Shown here: one piece after another, positions 32,059 to 33,544 of the stretch | How positions within the stretch are numbered: the first letter of the stretch is position 1 | How the letters are laid out: each line of letters begins with the position of its first letter | Source: Candidatus Aminicenantota bacterium | GTDB taxonomy: Bacteria > Acidobacteriota > Aminicenantia > Aminicenantales > Saccharicenantaceae | NCBI GenBank assembly: GCA_002877915.1 | Contig: PNJE01000029.1 | Coordinates: forward strand, 1 to 33,544 | Direction: 5' to 3' | DNA: 33,544 bases | The notes under the pieces: model-generated | What the model saw: only the letters and a program-made list of their open reading frames with translations | Told to the model about the DNA's origin: nothing | The model's database searches: none | Made by a program: the position numbers and the translations under genes

Positions 32059-33519
32059 ATGAAAAAAAGCAAAATTCTGGTGTTAATGGGCTTGTTTTTA
32101 GCCTTAGTAATGGTGGTTCAAGCTTCGGCTGAAGTTAAAAAAATCAAGTCAATCGGTCAATTTACCTTTGCTCGAGTTCGGGGCAAAATTCCAACCCCGG
32201 AAGTAATGAAAATGCTGGTTGATCGTTATTCCGCTGATATCAAAACCGGATTTGAGCAGGCTGGTAGTGCCGATCTTTATCAGCCTTTTATCGATCAGCT
32301 GAAAACTGCTCAATTTGAAGACACCACCTGGAATCCAGGCGACACTGTCCAATGGATGTTATTCCGCTCTCATGGCAAGGTAAAAGTAAGTGGAGAGCTT
32401 GAATGGGCCGGGAAAAAGCCGGTAGAAGTTTTTGCCGTAAAAGTAAAAATCGGATTCAAGACTTATACCTTTATTATTCCCAAGCCATGCGGCAATATTG
32501 CTTTGAAAGGTATGGTAGAAGAGATTCCCGAAGCCATCTGCGCCCTTTCAGTTTCTCCGGCCAAGGCCAATATTAATGACCCGATCACTGTGGATATGAG
32601 TGCCAGTCAGTATGCTAAAAGTCTAAGAGTTGAGGTTTATGATAAGCAGGGAAACAAAGTGGCCAGCAAGGATTTAACCCCGGAAGCGGCCAAGTGGCAA
32701 ACCAAATTTGATAAGCCCGGAGAATATTTATTCAAAGGTGTGGCGATTAATTTTGCTGATAAAGCTTCGGTCAATCCTTGTGAGGGCAAAGTTTATATTA
32801 ATTTCCCGCCCGTGGCTAAGGTGGTGCCAAGCTGCACCGAATGCAAGAATTATTATGGTCGTCCCATAACCTTTGATGCCTCGGGTTCATCTGATCCAGA
32901 TGGCGAAGTAACCAAGGTTTCTTTCGAATTAACCGATAACAATGGCCAGGTGATTGATTCTCATGTTGATACTCAAAAACCATTTACCTGGGAAAAAACC
33001 CTTTATAAAGAAGGAACCTTCAATATCTCAGTAACTGCTTATGATAATGATGGAGCTTCTTCTGCCTCCACTCCCGATTCTAAAAAGAGTATAACCGTAA
33101 CCAGGAAAAAATTATTCGATCTGATTGAAGGTGGCCCGCTTCTGGCTCATGGCTCTTCCTATCAAACCTATATTTACTTCCGGACGGGGCTTTTTACTTG
33201 GATAAACCCCGATAAAATCAGTCTGACCTTCACTGCTGGAGCTGGCGCCCCGCTTAAAGGTTCGCCCTGGAAAGCTATTATGCTGGCTGAGCTCCTGGCC
33301 AATGCTCATTTTGGCAATTTCTACTTGGGAGCTGGACCTGGATTTACTACCAAAGAAGAAACTGGTAGAAAAGCTGGTGTTGATGGCGTGGGCCAGATCG
33401 GCTATACCATTTTCAATAATTATTTGAAGATGAGCCAAATCTTTTTTGAATTCCGAGCTCCAATTGGCCGGACCTTCGATTCCCATAAGATGGCCATTGG
33501 TTTCAGGTATTGTTTCTAA
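32059..33519 (+). CDS. Secreted PKD-domain protein with barrel-like C-terminus, copy 2
   Basis: A longer frame begins at 32044, but the ATG at 32059 has GGAGG at ideal spacing, as in copy 1, and gives a normal signal peptide (486 residues, cleavage after QASA near 24). Domain order equals copy 1: unknown domain (25-150), Ig/PKD-like unit (160-248), PKD repeat (250-348, FDASGSSDPDGEV, opening with CTEC) and a barrel-like region ending IGFRYCF. By eye the first ~250 residues are nearly identical to copy 1, while the PKD repeat and the last 140 residues differ much more. It has its own strong promoter, so the two copies can be expressed independently. Outer-membrane location is inferred from the signal peptide and the terminal phenylalanine; what the PKD domains bind is unknown. 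Confidence 0.8.
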   Translation: MKKSKILVLMGLFLALVMVVQASAEVKKIKSIGQFTFARVRGKIPTPEVMKMLVDRYSADIKTGFEQAGSADLYQPFIDQLKTAQFEDTTWNPGDTVQWMLFRSHGKVKVSGELEWAGKKPVEVFAVKVKIGFKTYTFIIPKPCGNIALKGMVEEIPEAICALSVSPAKANINDPITVDMSASQYAKSLRVEVYDKQGNKVASKDLTPEAAKWQTKFDKPGEYLFKGVAINFADKASVNPCEGKVYINFPPVAKVVPSCTECKNYYGRPITFDASGSSDPDGEVTKVSFELTDNNGQVIDSHVDTQKPFTWEKTLYKEGTFNISVTAYDNDGASSASTPDSKKSITVTRKKLFDLIEGGPLLAHGSSYQTYIYFRTGLFTWINPDKISLTFTAGAGAPLKGSPWKAIMLAELLANAHFGNFYLGAGPGFTTKEETGRKAGVDGVGQIGYTIFNNYLKMSQIFFEFRAPIGRTFDSHKMAIGFRYCF

Positions 33520-33544
33520 TTAGCCAATTGAATTATTAGAGGGG

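Overview
The window looks like part of the chromosome of a Gram-negative, probably anaerobic, heterotrophic bacterium. Support comes from an OmpH/Skp chaperone, an ExbD/TolR protein, two secreted proteins with C-terminal barrel-like ends, a twin-arginine signal and many sigma70-type promoters (TTGACA, about 17 bp, TATAAT-like). Three paralogous COG3379-type phosphohydrolases, a DUF1015 protein, a two-domain glutaredoxin-like protein and sugar catabolism genes would suit a lineage such as Candidatus Aminicenantes. That placement is a guess from gene content only. Almost all DNA is coding; no gap without a gene exceeds 300 bases, and no CRISPR array, rRNA or prophage was seen.

Layout. 1-116: the right end of an insertion sequence (transposase C-terminus). 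147-1889 (+): nitroreductase and membrane metallophosphoesterase. 1971-10284 (-): a tightly packed seven-gene run, transcribed from a near-consensus promoter at 10295-10322. In transcription order it holds three alkaline-phosphatase-superfamily enzymes, a 63-residue ribbon-helix-helix-like protein, a membrane protein with an Oxa1/EMC3-like layout, a PLP aminotransferase and an OmpH/Skp chaperone. 10387-11079 (-): a two-CXXC glutaredoxin-like protein. 11272-12660 (+): a class III aminotransferase related to glutamate-1-semialdehyde aminomutase.

12705-21810 (-): an L-rhamnose block, rhaB, rhaA and a GH78 alpha-L-rhamnosidase. Between rhaA and the rhamnosidase sits a HEAT-repeat/HD-GYP-like pair whose two proteins seem to share an N-terminal domain. 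Rhamnosidase, isomerase and kinase would together turn imported rhamnosides into rhamnulose 1-phosphate; the aldolase and transporter are not in the window. 22011-24361 (+): a YprB-like exonuclease translationally coupled to a zinc alcohol dehydrogenase. 24473-24546: tRNA-Arg(ACG). 24662-25504 (+): a divergent adenylate-kinase-like protein. 25576-26919 (-): DUF1015 protein. 27114-28268 (+): acyl-CoA dehydrogenase, sharing a bidirectional terminator with an orphan exbD (-). Then an ACT-domain protein (-), a class I glutamine amidotransferase (+) and two tandem paralogous PKD-domain proteins (+) that reach the window end.

The most unusual parts are the phosphohydrolase operon, whose three paralogues carry three different localisation signals and are joined by an Oxa1-like protein and a tiny RHH-like protein; the HEAT/HD-GYP pair; and the tandem PKD proteins, nearly identical in their periplasmic half but diverged in the C-terminal part.
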